A stretch of DNA of 64,000 nucleotides. It comes from Hydrangea macrophylla. Lineage: Eukaryota > Streptophyta > Magnoliopsida > Cornales > Hydrangeaceae. The position numbers were made by a program, and so were the translations under genes. Below, in pieces: positions 45,573 through 57,400 of the stretch (its first letter is position 1; the number at the start of each line of letters is the position of its first letter). The DNA lies in assembly GCA_033977485.1 (NCBI GenBank), contig CM066989.1:34821095-34885094 (forward strand). The letters run 5' to 3'. The notes under the pieces were generated by a model, which saw nothing but the letters and a program-made list of their open reading frames with translations, did no database searches and had not been told where the DNA came from.

Positions 45573-48524
45573 ATGGCAAGTAGAAATCAAGCAGGAAGAA
45601 GGCAAGGGGGAGTGGTGTTGCAACAATCACCAGAGAGCATGCAACCTATACCGGAAAACGAGCTTAGCAACCCCACCCAAGTTGACTCATCGCCCATTAT
45701 AGAGCAGGTTCCCAACAGCGAATTTGGTATGAATATTGTTGTCCTAAATTATGTATAAACATGCATACTTATGGTTGAACAAGGTTAGATTAAGTGCTCA
45801 TGCATATGGGAACAGGTGCACGCACATCTGTAAAAAGGGTAAGAGGGAAGACTCGGGGCATTGCATTTGCAAAGAAAAGGCGCGCTGGTGAAAAGCTTCC
45901 AGTAGACATCCCACTTTACCTTTGGCGTGCTGTTGGAACAAATTCTCAAGAGCTTATTACTGAGTCGGGTATTATAGTTAGGCAAATGGCCCCACTCCAA
46001 TATGTCAAATGGAAAGAAATTCCTGAAGATGATAAGAACAAGATGTGGCAATCTTTGAGAGTAAGTCTTTTAATCTTTAAAGTTTTTATACAGAATTATA
46101 CAGATTGCATCCATTTTTAGTAGTTTAATTTATCACTTGACATATTAATAGAGCTTAAATATGATATTATTGTTAGTATTGATTTAAGGTGGACTAGAAT
46201 GTGTTGCTTGGGAAACAAAAAACTTCAAATTGGGGAATGTGTGGGTGTTTTATAGCATTTATTTAAATTGTCCTTGCAGCAAAAGTTTACTCTCAGTGAA
46301 GAGCCTCATATCCAAAAAGCTGTTTATATTCAGCTGAACACCCAATACAGGTCCTATCGGTACAGGCTGCACAAACAACATTACCTTGGCTATGAAACTG
46401 ATGACATGAGACTGAAAAATCGCCCAGCAGGCATTAGCCAAAGTGACTGGGAACACCTTGTCAAATACTTTGGATCTAACGACTTCAAGGTAATAGGTTA
46501 ATTTATTTATCATATTTGCTTCAATTTGTTAATGTCTTTTGTTTTTACATTCCAATTGAATGCAGAAAGTTAGCGAGAGAAATAAAAAGAACCGTGAAAA
46601 ATTGAAGATCGGTCACATTACTGGGACAAAAGGCTTTGCTAGGATCAGGTATGATGAGGTAAGCTTAATGAAGTTTTACTTTCCACGAATATTGTGATGA
46701 CTAGAGACCTAACATATGCAGTAATACATTTGCCAACAGCTTGTTCCAGGCACAAGGGATGAACCAACCAGAACTGAATTGTGGCATTTGACACGATTTA
46801 GTAAAAAGAAGAAGAAGTGGGTGGATGAAACGTCCCAAGAAGTCTATGTAAGTTGCATATTTGTGAAACTTACCATAATTATGATTTAATAAGTGAATTT
46901 ATGTTGATTTAGCAATGAGTTATATTTTTTTTAATGTCTGTTGTTATAACAACATTCGGAAACCATTGAGCCTATACATAATATTTTCGAAGTAAGGATT
47001 ATTGTCTTAAAGTTGCAGATACTTACAGATATTCTTCAATGTTCTTACTAATGCTTTATCTACTTATGGTTAAGTATATTAGTAGTTTTTTTCCTGCTGC
47101 TTTGCTGAGGTATGTATTGGTAACACTCTATAGTAGGCCTTCTCCTTTGAGTGGTTAATAGGTTATGTCCATTTCATTGAATAGGGTTTGCAAATAAATT
47201 TATATAGATGTTGTGTAAGGTTGCTTAGAGGGATTCTTTTTTAAGAACTAGAATTTGTGAAGTGTTTATACAACCTTTCTTATGTATCAGTTATTACTTT
47301 GTTGGTCTCTTTTCCTTGTATTTGATTTTAATTAAAAGACAAGTAGTTTCTAGAAAGCCATCTTTATGTAAGTAGTAAACTAGTAGTACAATAGAGAGAA
47401 ATGTAAACCAATTTTTCATTGTGAAGCAATCTTGGTAGATCCTTTCTTGGCTTGTTTTGGCTTATTTTTGTTTTGGTCTGTCTTGTTTCGCCTTATTTAC
47501 ATATTGATGAGCTCGAGAATGTAATTTTTAAGTTGACTTTTTTGTTCTATATGGTCTTCGCAACATAATAGCATTAACACTAGTATGCTATCGTGTGACC
47601 TCTAGTCTTAATTAACCATGCTTTGGCTTTTCATCATAGAGCTAGAGAGACTAACTAGGATGAAAATTGCATGACAAAGTGTGACTTTTAGTCTTTCACC
47701 GTAACTTGGCTTTTCAATCATAGAGCTAGAGAGACTAACTAGGATGATAACTGCAAAAGTGCTCTTAGATTATTATTTGATGTTATACACTTGTTGATTT
47801 TGAGTTTGATTATGCGATGTCCGGAAAAAAATATGAAAGGATCTCTACTTATAAGACAAGTAATTTGTTCATGTAGGAGAAGCTTATGAGCTTAGCCTCA
47901 CAACCCGTGGACGAGGGCACAACTCCTATGACCGAGGATGAGAGGTTTGTGCAAGTTCTGGGACCAGAACGATCAGGTCGAATACGTGGTCGTGGTGCTG
48001 GTCCAAAGCCCACATCATCTGCAAGTCAGCAAAGTCATTATGCACAGCTGGAGAGGGAGAATGAGGAGTTTAGGAGGCAGGCCGAGGCAGATAGAAGGCG
48101 CTTGGAGTTGTTGGAGATGGAAAATACCGGGATGGTATCAAGAATTGAATCCCTTGCTTCCCAATTAGCCTCGCAAGCTACAGTCCAGTCTCAATTTGCA
48201 AGTCTTGTTGAGCAGTTTAGACAACAAGGAAAGATTCATATCCCTCCTACCATGGTATCAACTCTTAGCTATGTAATTGATTACTTGACTTTAGATATTT
48301 TTTTTTGGTTTTCCTAGGATCAGTTCAAAGTAAAGATACAATTCTACTTTGTCTCAGAAGCATTTTGATTGTGTATTATTGTTGATGAGTTTATGGATGT
48401 TTCTAGCTATTAGATTCTAGGAATAATGTTAAACACATTCTCCATTGATTTCTTTTTGTAGGCTGGAGGCACTTGTAGTCACCAAAAGCATTTTGATTGT
48501 GTATTATTGTTGATGAGTTTATAG
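45573..48524 (+). CDS. TNPA-like CACTA protein (plant transposase, Ptta/En/Spm family), seven predicted exons
   Basis: Splice sites agree with reading phase throughout: exons 45573-45726, 45816-46060, 46280-46489, 46566-46658, 46740-46847, 47877-48254 and 48462-48524, each bounded by AG and GT, giving about 416 residues. The middle matches the plant Ptta/En/Spm transposase domain: KLPVDIPLYLWRAVGTNSQE, VRQMAPLQYVKWKEIPEDDK, VYIQLNTQYRSYRYRLHKQH, WEHLVKYFGSNDF, SERNKKNREKLKIGHITGTK and ELWHLTRFSKKKKKWVDETS. A basic stretch (KRVRGKTRGIAFAKKRR) lies before it and a glutamate/arginine-rich coiled coil (about residues 300-385) after it. TNPA binds the subterminal repeats and assists TNPD. No frameshift or stop was seen, although the partner gene is absent. 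The start ATG is the first in the open frame. Confidence 0.8.
46848..47876 (+). other. Large intron of the TNPA-like gene
   Basis: Begins GTAAGT and ends TGTAG. It contains an approximately 85-bp tandem duplication around CATAGAGCTAGAGAGACTAA (47637 and 47721). No other frame is seen. Confidence 0.65.
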
Positions 48525-48605
48525 TTGTTTCTAGCTATTAGATTCTAGGAATAATGCTAACACATTCTCCATTGATTTATTTTTGTAGGCTGGAGGCACT
48601 TGAAG
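48350..48605. repeat. 127-bp tandem duplication at the last exon of the TNPA-like gene
   Basis: The segment AGCATTTTGATTGTG...GTAGGCTGGAGGCACTTG occurs twice in a row, so there are two alternative last-exon acceptors (48460-48461 and 48587-48588). The first gives 20 more codons, the second four (AGGT) before a stop. Confidence 0.8.
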
Positions 48606-49507
48606 GCACTTGAAGGCTAATTTACAATATGGAAGTGCTGACCACAAACTCTTTGTAAAGCATCCTAGTCATGGTTTATTTTGTAGTTAAGGCCTTCTAA
48701 TCATGACATTTTTTTGTATATTTTGGAGCCAAATACTTGTAGCTTTTTTGTATATTCTAAGGCCTATACTATAGATCAGTTTTTTGTAATTAATATGTTG
48801 TGCTTTTTTTGTAAGAACACTTTGCATGCGCAAGTCTTGACTTGCTGTGTATGCAACTTAGTTGTATGTTCATATAGGTGTTCAAACTTTGCAAAATTTG
48901 AATTTTCCTAGATGCAATCAATTTTATTTTGTGTTTGTTGTAGATTTAATTATTTTCATTTTATTGCTAATTTGAAAAATCAAATTAAATGAGAAATAAA
49001 GCATGTTTAATGAGAAAATGCTAAAGTTAGTGGTGAGTTCAAGTCATCACAAATTGTAATTATTGGTGATTTAAAAAGAAATAGTGACAACTTTTAACTG
49101 CCACTAGACCTTTTAATGGGGGAATCATAGCTTAATACCCACAACATTTGATGTGGCTAAAAGTATGTTTTAGTGCCAATTTATTTTTATCACAAACAAT
49201 GTGCTTTTAGCTACGACATTTATCGTGACAAAAGCAAGATTTTTTTTTATGTCAACAAGTTTCCCGTCATTAAAAGATGAGTTTTGGTGACGCCGTGAGT
49301 TGACACTAAAAGTTTTTCATTTGTGAGAATTTTGCGGTTGTAGCTAAAGATTCACACTTTAGTGGCAATTTTGCACTTTTCGCCACTAGAAGTTTTAGTC
49401 ACAGCACAATTAGTCACAGTGCAGTGGCAACTAGATTTTTTGTCACTGAAACTTTTAGTGACAACATTTGGCCTTTTAGTGGCAAAATTTTATGTCACTA
49501 AAAGTGA
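48606..49507. other. CACTA-2 3' region and right subterminal repeats
   Basis: 3' untranslated and AT-rich up to about 49020. After that there are about a dozen TAGTGACA/TAGTGGCA motifs in both orientations up to the terminus. Confidence 0.6.
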
Positions 49508-49521
49508 TTTTTCTTGTAGTG

Positions 49522-50644
49522 AGTCTAGGTGATGAAAGAATCCTTTTTTCGCATTATTTGTTAACCATGATTCCGTTATGCATTCCGTTTATTCCCACAA
49601 GTTTTTTTTAGGCATGTTTGTGGTGTGAGTAAGGTTTCGTGATATTTGGTTAAGCGGTTTACAGTTTCATCCCTCAAAACCCCAGAAACTAAGTTTTTTC
49701 AAGCCTAAGTGATGAAAAAGTCATTTTTTTGCAATATTTGTGAACCGTGATTCTGTTTTACATTCGGTTAGTTGACACAAGCTTATTTAAGCATTTTTGA
49801 GGTGCGAGTAAGGTTTCGTTATATTCGGATACATGCTTTACCGTTTCACTACTCAAAACCTCCAAAAATAAGATTTTTCAAGTCTAAGTGATGAAAAAGT
49901 CATTTTTCTCGCATTATTTGTGAACCAAGACTCCGTTATGCATTTTGCTAGTTCCCATAAGTTTCTTTAGACATGTTTAAGGTGCGAGTAAGGTTTTGTT
50001 GCATTCGGATACACACTTTACAGTTTCACTACCCAAAACCTCAAAAAATAAGTTTTTTCAAGTCTAAGTGATGAAAAAGTCATTTTTTCACATTATTTGT
50101 CAACTCTGATTCTGTTATGCATTCCGTTAGTTCCCACAAGTTTATTTAGATAGTTTTAAGATGCAAGTAAGGTTTCGTGGTGTTCGAATAAGCAATTTAC
50201 AGTTTTACTATTCAAAACCTCAAACACTAAGTTTTTTCAAGTCTAAGTGATGAAGAAGTCATTTTTCTCGCATTATTTATGAACCATGACTCCGTTATGC
50301 ATTCTGTTATTTCCCATAAGTTTCTTTAGACATGTTTGAGGTACGAGTAAGGTTTCGTTGCATTCGGATACACACTTTATAGTTTCACTACTCAAAACCT
50401 CAAAAAATAAGTTTTTCCAAGTCTAAGTGATGAAAAAGTCATTTTTTTGCATTATTTGTCAACTCTGACTCCGTTATGCATTCTGTTAGTTTCCACAAAT
50501 TTATTTAGGCATGTTTAAGATGCGAGTAAGGCTTGGTAGCATTCGAATAAGTGATTTACATTTTCACTACTCAAAACCTCAAAAACTAAGTTTTTTCAAG
50601 TCTAAGTGATGAAAAATTAATTTTTTTCGCATTATTTGTTAACT
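49522..50644. repeat. 178-bp tandem array, block 3 (6.3 monomers)
   Basis: Anchors near 49530, 49708, 49887, 50066, 50246, 50425 and 50605. From 49887 on, types A (GGATACACACTTTACAG, TTCCCATAAGTTTC) and B (TCAACTCTGA, CGAATAAGCAATTTACAG) alternate, so monomers two apart are more alike than neighbours. This is a dimeric higher-order unit of about 358 bp. The last 14 bases (50631-50644) are the left copy of the RTE-2 target site. Confidence 0.92.
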
Positions 50645-53600
50645 AACTCTGCCCGGGTTGTTTCAACACTACCGGTCTGAAGACCGGATAAAAGAGGAGG
50701 GTTAGTGCGTTAGGTAGCTCGACAGCCAGCACGTAAAAAAATCATCGGATCCTTATGATATGAATCCAAATATGAATACTCGTGTAAATGCTAGGGCGTT
50801 CCCTTTAAGAGATGCATTGCACCTGCCTTCGGGTTTTTCGAAAAATGTGCAAGGGGCGCTGCATCGACGCTCGGGTGCGGTGTTAAAAAGCAAGGGTTCC
50901 CGCGCTCATCTGGGCCACTGCGGGTAAAGAAGCTAGTCCAGAACTATACGCTTAGGTTAGCAACTTGGAATATAGAAACCTTAACAGGTAAAGCTATAAA
51001 GAAGGTTAATGTAGTATGTTTACAAGAAAGAAAGTGGGTTGGAGAGAAAGCTAAGGAGGTAGAAAAGACTGGGTATAAGATATTCTATATAGGGAAAGAT
51101 AGGCATAGAAATGGTGTCGGAATCGTGGTTGACAAGAACCTCAAGGATAAAGTTGTGACAGTCACGAGGAAAGGAGACAAAATATTGCTTATCAAACTGG
51201 TAGTTGGAGTGGATATAATTAATGTGATTAGTGCATACGCGCCTTAAGTAGGATTGGATGATCACACTAAAAGACAATTTTGGGATGAGTTGGACGCTTT
51301 CATGCAAGAAATACTGGGAGGAGAGAAGATAATTGTAGGTGGAGATTTTAATGGCCATGTAAGCAAAGATAGAACTGGATATGAGAGGGTGCATGGGGGG
51401 TATGGTTTTGGAGATCAGAATGAGGCAGGGGTGAGTATTTTAGATTTCACCGTGGCATATGATCTTGTAGTAGCAAACACCTTTTTCAAAAAGAGGGAAG
51501 AACACTTGATAACCTTTAAGTGTGGATCTAATAGAAGCCAGATCAATTTGTTCCTTGTGAGAAAGGCAGACCGCTTAGCATGTAAAGATTGTAAGGTCAT
51601 CCCAGGAGAGAGTTTAACATCTTAACATAGACTTACTATTTTAGATATCCATATAAAAGGACAATGTCGTACTAGAAAAGACCCTATAAACCCGCGAACT
51701 AGGTGGTGGAACCTTAAAGGCGAGAAACTAGCAATATTCCAAGAGAGAATGTATACAGAAGCACCTTGGAATTTAGAAGATGGAAGCAATACTATGTGGG
51801 ATAGAATGGCAGGGTGCATCACGAGAATATCGAAGGAGGTCCTCGGAGAGTCGAAGGGAAGAGGGTTAGCTTCTAAAGATATTTAGTGGTGGAATGAAGA
51901 GGTACAAGCTGCAGTAAAAGCCAAAAAGGATTGCTTTAGGAAGTGGCAAAATGATAGAAGTGAGGAACACTTCAAAAGCTATAAATGTGCAAATAAGGAG
52001 GTTAAAAGGACATTTAGAGTTGCTAAAATGGAAGCCTATGACGCCTTCTACAACAAACTAGACACTAAAGAGGGAGAAAAATGTATTTGTAAGCTTGCTA
52101 AGTCGAGAGAAAGGATAACAAGAGACATTAATCAGGTTAAGTGTATAAAAAGCGATGACTCTAGGGTATTAGTGAACGACGAAGAGATTAAGGAAAGGTG
52201 GAAGAGCTATTTTGAGAAGTTACTGAATGAAAAACGTATGGATAACACAATGGAAGAAGAAATTGGAAGTTACGATAAAACTAGAGAATACACATTCTAT
52301 CGGAGAATAAGGAAGTTTGAGGTGGAATTTGCGTTGAAGAAGACGAAACCCAACAAGGCCTTAGGACCAGATGGGATCCCCATTGAGGTTTGGAAATGCT
52401 TGGGAGATGTGGGGGCATCTTGGCTTATAAATGTTTTTAATAGGATTTTAATGACTAGAAAAATGCCTGATGAGTGGAGGAAGAGCATCCTAGTGCCTAT
52501 ATCTAAGAGTAAAGGAGATGTACAACAATGCAACAACTATAGAGGTATTAAGTTGATGAGCCATACTATGAAGCTATGGGAAAGTGTGATTGAGCATTGC
52601 TTAAGAGGTACAACATCAGTGTCAGAAAATTAGTTTGGATTTATGCCTGGGAGATCAACTATGGAAGCAATTTATTTACTTAGAAGACTAATGAAAAAGT
52701 ATAGATAGAAGAAAAAAGATCAACATATGGTTTTTATTGATTTAGAGAAAGCTTATGATAGAGTGCCTAGAGATTTAATTTGGTAGGTGCTAGAGAAGAA
52801 ATGAGTGACCAAGGGTTATATTGACGTGGTGAAAGATATGTATGATGAAGCGGTTACTACAATTAGATCACCAGCCGGAGAAACAAGCGAATTTCCAATT
52901 ACCGTAGGCCTGCACCAGGAGTCGGCCTTGAGCCCTTATTTGTTCGCCCTAATTATGGATGAATTGATTAGACACATTCAAGATGAGGTCCCATGGTATA
53001 TGTTGTTCGCAAATGATATTGTCTTGGTTGATGAGACTAAAAGGGGACTCAACACTAAACTAGAAGTTTGGAGAGAAGCATTGGAGACTAAGGGGCTAAA
53101 GATAAGTAGGATGAAAATAGAATACATGGATTGTACTTTTAGCAATAGTGGAAGTAGAGACAACGAAGCAGTGAAGATCAAAGATCAAGAGATCCCAAAG
53201 AGGGAACACTTTCGCTATCTATGTTTAATGATCAGTAGAGACGGAGAGATTGGTGATGACGTGACCTATAGAATTAAAATGGGCTGGCTTAAGTGGAGGA
53301 GTGCTTCTGGAGTATTATGTGACCGTAGAATACCAGAAAAATTGAAAGGAAAATTTTAAAGGACAGCTATTAGGCCAGCTATGCTCTACGGGACAGAGTG
53401 TTGGGCAACCAAGAAACAACACATTAGCAAAGTGAGTGTAGCGGAGATGAGGATTCTAAGATGAATGTGTGGTAAGACTAGGAAAGATAGAATTAGAAAT
53501 GAGTACATCCGAGAGACTGTAGGAGTGACACATATTGAGGATAAGTTGAGGGAGAATAGACTTAGATGGTTCGGCCATGTGCAAGGAAGACCTGTAGATG

Positions 53601-53820
53601 CACCTTTGTGAAAGAGTGCTAAGATCGTAGTGCCTAGAATAGTTAGAGGGAGAGGCAGACCTAGATTGACTAGGGATTATGTAGTGCAACAAGATATGAA
53701 TATATGTAATTTAAATGAGCATATAGCTCTCGATCGGGAAGAATGGAGAAAAAGGATTCATACAGCTGACCCCAATTGATTGGCTCACAAGGCTTGGTTT
53801 AGTTTGGTTTGGTTTGGTTT
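50645..53820 (+). mobile_element. RTE-2: RTE-clade LINE with 14-bp target duplication
   Basis: The element lies inside a monomer of the 178-bp array. ATTATTTGTTAACT occurs at 50631-50644 and 53821-53834, an exact 14-bp target duplication. It ends in TTGGTTTGG repeats, as RTE-1 does. Its 5' end is longer than that of RTE-1 (50645-50833), beginning near CTGCCCGGGTTG, with an ACCGGTCTGAAGACCGG hairpin at 50670-50688. Length 3,176 bp. The coding part is very similar to RTE-1 but carries many stops. Confidence 0.95.
50930..53775 (+). pseudogene. RTE-2 endonuclease-reverse transcriptase, decayed
   Basis: The protein follows RTE-1 throughout: LRLATWNIETLTGKA, a gap of about 11 codons relative to RTE-1, VVCLQERKWVGEKAKEVE, GGDFNGHVSKDRTGYERV, PNKALGPDGIPIEVWKCLG, MVFIDLEKAYDRVPRDLIW, VGLHQESALSPYLFALIMDE. 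Stops interrupt it at 51244, 51623, 51884, 52631, 52707, 52785, 52803 and 53358, among others. The catalytic box reads FANDIVLVDE, so the first Asp of the RT pair is Asn (GAT to AAT, 53012-53014). The endonuclease Glu of QET is also changed to QER. It cannot be active. Unlike RTE-1, its frame is intact over 52028-52633. Confidence 0.9.
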
Positions 53821-54405
53821 ATTATTTGTTAACTGTGATTCTGTTATGCATTCTGTTAGTTCCCACAAGTTTTTTTAGGGATGTTTGAGATGCGAGTAAG
53901 GTGTTGTGACGTTCGGATAAGCGATTTACAGTTTCACTACTCAAAACCTCCAAAACTAAGTTTTTTCAAGTCTAAGTGATGAAAAAGTCATTTTTTCGCA
54001 TTATTTATTAACCGTGATTCTGTTATGTATTTTGTTTGTTCCCACACGTTTATTTAGGCGTGTTTGAGGTGTGAGTAAAGTTGCATGATGTTTGGTTAAA
54101 CGGTTTACAGTTTCAACCCTCAAAACCCCCAAAACTAAGTTTTTTCAAGCCTAAATGATGAAAAAGTTATTTTTTCGCATTATTTGTGAACCGTGATTCT
54201 GTTATGCATTTGGTTAGTTATCACAAGTTTTTTAGGCATGTTTGAGGTACGAGTAAGGTTTTGTGGTATTCCGATACACGCTTTACCGTTTTAATACTCA
54301 AAATCTCCAAAATCTAAGTTTTTTTAAGCCTAAGTGATGAAAAAGTCATTTTGCTCGTATTATTGTGAACCATGACTCCGTTATGCATTTTGTTAGTTCC
54401 CACAA
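53821..54405. repeat. 178-bp tandem array, block 4 (3.3 monomers)
   Basis: Starts with the right copy of the RTE-2 target site and runs through monomers of type B, C and A (anchors near 53971, 54149 and 54328). It breaks off in the fourth at GTTCCCACAAAAAG. Confidence 0.9.
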
Positions 54406-57400
54406 AAAGAAAAGCAACGTGTCCCATGGTTATGTTATTCAACATCATGCAATGCTTAGAAACAAGAAAGCAATCGCAACCAACCGATATAAAGAAGACA
54501 GAAATAAAATACTAGAGAAACATTAATTGTAAGATATATACATAGCCTCACTATCCTAAGGCTTTAGTTTATTAAAGATTGCATGATATACATAGCCTCA
54601 CTATATTAAGGCCTTAAAGAACTAAAGCCACTATATATTAGGAGAGAGACAGAGATAGAGATGTACTGAGAGATTGAGAGACTTCAGTCCGTGTATAGGC
54701 ATAGAAACAAATAAGTATTCACCAAAGATTCTACAATCCACAAGAACTCTGGGGCGATGAGCAACTCTAACCGCCTCATCCTATAAGTTTTTCTTTATGT
54801 TCTTCTCCTACACAAAGCACCATAAAAAACATAGACGACCCTAATTTTAAGTTTCATATTAACTAGATGCTCCCATAAATGGTTTCCAAATTGTTTTACT
54901 TGATCTAAAAAAACTGCAAATTTTTCAAGCAATTAAATTTACTGTACATACATCTACAGCTCTAGCCCAAAGCAATCCATTTCTATAGTCTCATGTTTAT
55001 CCAAACAGGGGGAGAGAACCACACATTCTCTTCTCTCCTGTCCACTTCTATCAATCCAAATAGAACCCAATGCTAAACCCTATCCAGGATTTGTGAGAGA
55101 CAAAAACATAACAAAAGAGAATAAACAGGCTTAAATAACACGGAGCTAGGAGTACATGTTAGAAAAATTACCAAAGTTACCCTTAAAAAAATAGACTTGA
55201 GAGCGGGACTACATGTATAGTACTATCAGTCTCCTTCTTTTCAAGACTTAGTAGAAAAAAGATTAGTTAGACTGTTAGAACCCAACCACGCGGCCAAGGA
55301 TATCCAATCTAAGATAGAACCCTTTTCTTTGTTTGGTCAGTAAGATTGGAAACAGTAAACATTCAATTTGTAACATCATGGCAGAGAATGTGACATGTAA
55401 CAAACTAAATTCATAGCAAGAGGTGTGCCATGTCCATATATGTATATCAAATCACTGAAAAATTAGCGTGACTATTATGTTACTCCAACCTCTTAATCAA
55501 GTCTTAAAAATATCAACAGAGTAAGTGTCATATAAAAGAGTAAAAGCATAAAATCAATAGGAGATTTGGACTTTTATTGTTTCTAATGTAGTGAACAGAT
55601 TACATGAATGATAAAATGGTACAAACTGAAAGTTATATCACTAAATCAAAGTAGATTTAGGAGCCTACCCAAATGATCCAGCAGTAAAGCAGACCAAAGT
55701 AAGAAAATCAGGGTTCACACACTCCAAGGAGAGAAACAATACATCTCAGAAAGGTTTGAGCAATTAAACTAAATAAGGCAAAAGAGGTATTGTTAGCTCG
55801 ATTCTTGAGTTTCCAATTTTTGAGTTACATCACCATCTTGTATGAGAAAAAATATCGATACAAACTAGCAGTAAACCAATTAGAGCCCAATTATAGCTTT
55901 TTCGTGGCCAAAGATGCATATAAAAAAAATTAAATTGTGAAATAGTCAACATAAGCACAAAGTCTAGTTTTACTAGTTTTATTGCACTAGCACTAATCCA
56001 TGACATAAGCACAAACCACGATTGTTTGCTGGTGATGGAGCACTTGTGCCATTCAGTTGCCCACATGAGTGATCTACAAAAAGAGTTTTTATATCTGGAT
56101 TTGGCCTTGGATTTTTACAAAGTTGATGCTGCCAATTCAAGTTGCATTACAGACAAAAAGTCAGTTCTCTCTTTGCATCCACTAAACATTGCTGGTGTAA
56201 ACATAAGCTATATAGCTACTAACAAGTAGTTATAGCTTATATAGCGCATATATGACAGGTTATGGACACACGTGTCCTACACGTGTGTGCAGTGAAAAAC
56301 AATAAGAGATGTTTTTTCGGTATGTCTTACATGTGTCAGCACACTTCCGATGTGTGTTGGCGTCCAACATGGACACACACCGAAATTAAAGTGTTGTGAT
56401 ACATAACGTTATATGCATCTCAGTGGCCTGAAACTAAATAAAGTGCCCCAATATTATGAGGTGTAAATTCCACAACAGAACTAATTTGGGTCTCTAATTA
56501 GAAAATTCAAAGTTGTTTGCACAGCAGCCAGAGGCCCACACTGAAACTAAATTTGGAGTTAACTGCTAATTTCAAGCAACTTTAAGTTCAATAAACTTTG
56601 AATAGAGGCAACAGAATTATTCACTTTAATTGCAAAGGAAGATTGATATACTAATTTCAATTCTATAGAAACACATTGTAATGAATTTAGTCCTACATTT
56701 ATATTTACCTTTGGTTAATGAGGGTCCGCAACCTTGATTTTTTCAGGTTAAGAAACTGCAACTTGTCACTGAACAAAGGGTTTGCCTCAATAGGTTTCTT
56801 GAGTTCGACTAATAGAATTGCTCTTGCAGATTTTGTACTGGGAAGTGTTTACAAAAACCTGTTGGCCCCGAAAACTTCTTGTACATCGAAAATGCGTTAG
56901 CACCAAAATTTTCTCCTAAAAAGTATCAATTTGATCAGAATGGTTCTATTTATCGATCTCAAAATTAGTTTGCTTGGCATGGAACCAAGTCATTTGCGTT
57001 AGAAATGACTGCTTACTCGAATCATATATATATATATTGTAAAGTGGAATCAAATGCTTGCCACATGGCAGCTCTCTGTTTTTTTTCCCTTCATTTTTTC
57101 TTATTTTTTTAAGAGATAAAAATGATCTCATTTATCTCTCCCTCTCTCACATGTTCAGCATATATACAAAAGAGATAAGATGAAAATAAAATAAGCTATT
57201 ATAAATAATCAAATTTGAATCTTAGATTTTGAATTGATATCGAAAAGATAAGATCAATATTTTTCCCCCTTTTTTAATGATTTACCTGTAAGCAAGCATA
57301 CCTATCACTCTACCTTATTTATAGAACCATATACATCCTGCTGCTAATATATGAAGCAACAAAGTACTTTATTAAAAGCATCATCCACGAAATGATTTTC

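Larger units (their letters stand above)
41071..49521 (+). mobile_element. CACTA-2: TNPA-encoding CACTA transposon with lost left terminus
   Basis: The right end reads TTTTTCTTGTAGTG at 49508-49521, the same terminus as CACTA-1, preceded by TAGTGGCAA/TAGTGACAA subterminal motifs (49030-49500). On the left, TTGTGACTAAA/AGTCACAA-type motifs begin right after array DNA at 41071, but the CACTACAAG end is absent. The array monomer is interrupted: a left flank ending AAAAACTAAG and a right flank starting AGTCTAGGTG, whereas an intact monomer has TTTTTTCA between them. So a small deletion removed the left end and a few flanking bases. The element carries a TNPA-like gene, an L1 tail and MITEs. No TNPD (TNP2) gene is seen. 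Confidence 0.85.

Noticed and set aside
56026..56229. 67-codon open frame
   Set aside because: No family resemblance, no splice or promoter context, and expected by chance in a sequence of this length.
56718..56900. Open frame with RIALADFVLGSVYKNLLAP, reminiscent of plant mobile domain proteins
   Set aside because: Only about 20 residues are suggestive, the rest of the domain is missing, and I could not support the family by any further motif.
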